Source of the DNA: Dermatophilaceae bacterium
GTDB lineage: Bacteria > Actinomycetota > Actinomycetes > Actinomycetales > Dermatophilaceae
Reading direction: 5' to 3'
Assembly (NCBI GenBank): GCA_013361975.1
Contig: JABFXB010000122.1
Span: 1 to 6,596 of the forward strand
DNA: 6,596 nt
Part shown: positions 6,426-6,596 of the stretch, in pieces
Layout: every line of letters starts with the position of its first letter
How positions within the stretch are numbered: the first letter of the stretch is position 1
Translations under genes and position numbers: made by a program
Notes under the pieces: generated by a model
Database searches by the model: none
Told to the model about the DNA's origin: nothing
The model's input: the letters and a program-made list of their open reading frames with translations, nothing else

Positions 6426-6596
6426 TCACGCAGCGCGGCGCGCAGCGCGTGCGAGGGCCGCGACGAGGAGACGGCGCACGCGCTCGGGATCGCGCAGGTC
6501 GTCCCACGTGAGCCTGACGACCTCGTAGCCGAGGGTTCGGATGCGGTCCTCCCGCTTCTTCTCGGCGAAGACGACCTCGCGGTCGGCGTACTTCAC
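6426..6596 (-). CDS. C-terminal part of a DUF559/Vsr-like endonuclease-fold protein (partial)
   Basis: Only the last 56 residues are in the window; the frame enters at the right edge and ends at TGA 6428-6426. The fragment VKYADREVVFAEKKREDRIR (visible residues 1-20), then LGYEVVRLTWDDL (22-34), matches the tail of the DUF559/Vsr-like restriction-endonuclease-fold domain found at the C-terminus of many actinobacterial proteins. These often have an N-terminal helix-turn-helix or AbiEi-like region, which would lie outside the window. In that fold the E-K-K-R-E-D-R helix and the Y-E-V-V-R-L-T-W strand close the domain. An Arg/Ala-rich tail (about 40-56) is compatible with nucleic-acid binding. 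The GTG at the window edge is probably internal, not the start. The gene converges on pntB across a 109-base spacer. Function in relatives is largely untested; defence or toxin roles are only suggested by the domain. Confidence 0.72.
   Translation of the reverse strand: MKYADREVVFAEKKREDRIRTLGYEVVRLTWDDLRDPERVRRLLVAALARAARRAA

Noticed and set aside
1..6596. CRISPR arrays, tRNA or rRNA genes, insertion sequences, phage genes or riboswitches.
   Set aside because: No regularly spaced repeats, cloverleaf-like segments, transposase or integrase motifs, or terminal inverted repeats were seen; the untranslated stretches are all shorter than about 155 bases.

Overview
The window looks like a chromosomal segment of a high-GC actinobacterium. 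Third codon positions are almost always G or C, GTG starts are common (permease, substrate-binding protein, pntA), and ribosome-binding sites are strong AAGGAG types. Gene content suggests a Micrococcales-like organism, but nothing in the sequence fixes a genus.

Left part (1-2286, minus strand): the first two genes of a carbohydrate ABC importer, reading leftwards and running off the window. A lipoprotein substrate-binding protein (768-2135) is followed, with a 4-base GTGA stop/start overlap, by a MalF-type permease (1-771, partial). The binding protein carries sequence blocks typical of the mannitol/sorbitol (SmoE/MtlE-like) group, so a polyol is the best guess for the substrate. Centre (2287-3231, plus strand): a divergently transcribed SorC/DeoR-family sugar-responsive regulator. 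The 151-base divergent spacer holds a plausible promoter for the transporter (TTGACA, 17 bases, TTTACT). A perfect 6+6 bp inverted repeat lies almost exactly between its two hexamers, a good candidate operator for the regulator. A GU-containing hairpin with a U-rich tail (3250-3280) ends the regulator gene.

Right part (3371-6316, plus strand): pntA and pntB, 6 bases apart. They encode the two subunits of the membrane-bound proton-translocating NAD(P) transhydrogenase in the two-subunit form known from Escherichia coli (PntA carrying domain I and its own membrane helices), rather than the three-subunit form known from mycobacteria. The enzyme uses the proton gradient to make NADPH from NADH. 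Past pntB a 109-base convergent spacer contains a 66-base imperfect palindrome. It faces the 3' end of a partial minus-strand gene (6426-6596) resembling the C-terminus of DUF559/Vsr-like endonuclease-fold proteins.

The sugar uptake block and the transhydrogenase block are separated by a terminator and are probably independent units. A link through NAD(H) made by polyol dehydrogenation is conceivable, but it is inference only. I see no phage, IS, CRISPR, tRNA or rRNA features and no convincing new multi-gene system. The most interesting items are the regulatory repeats and the transhydrogenase architecture.
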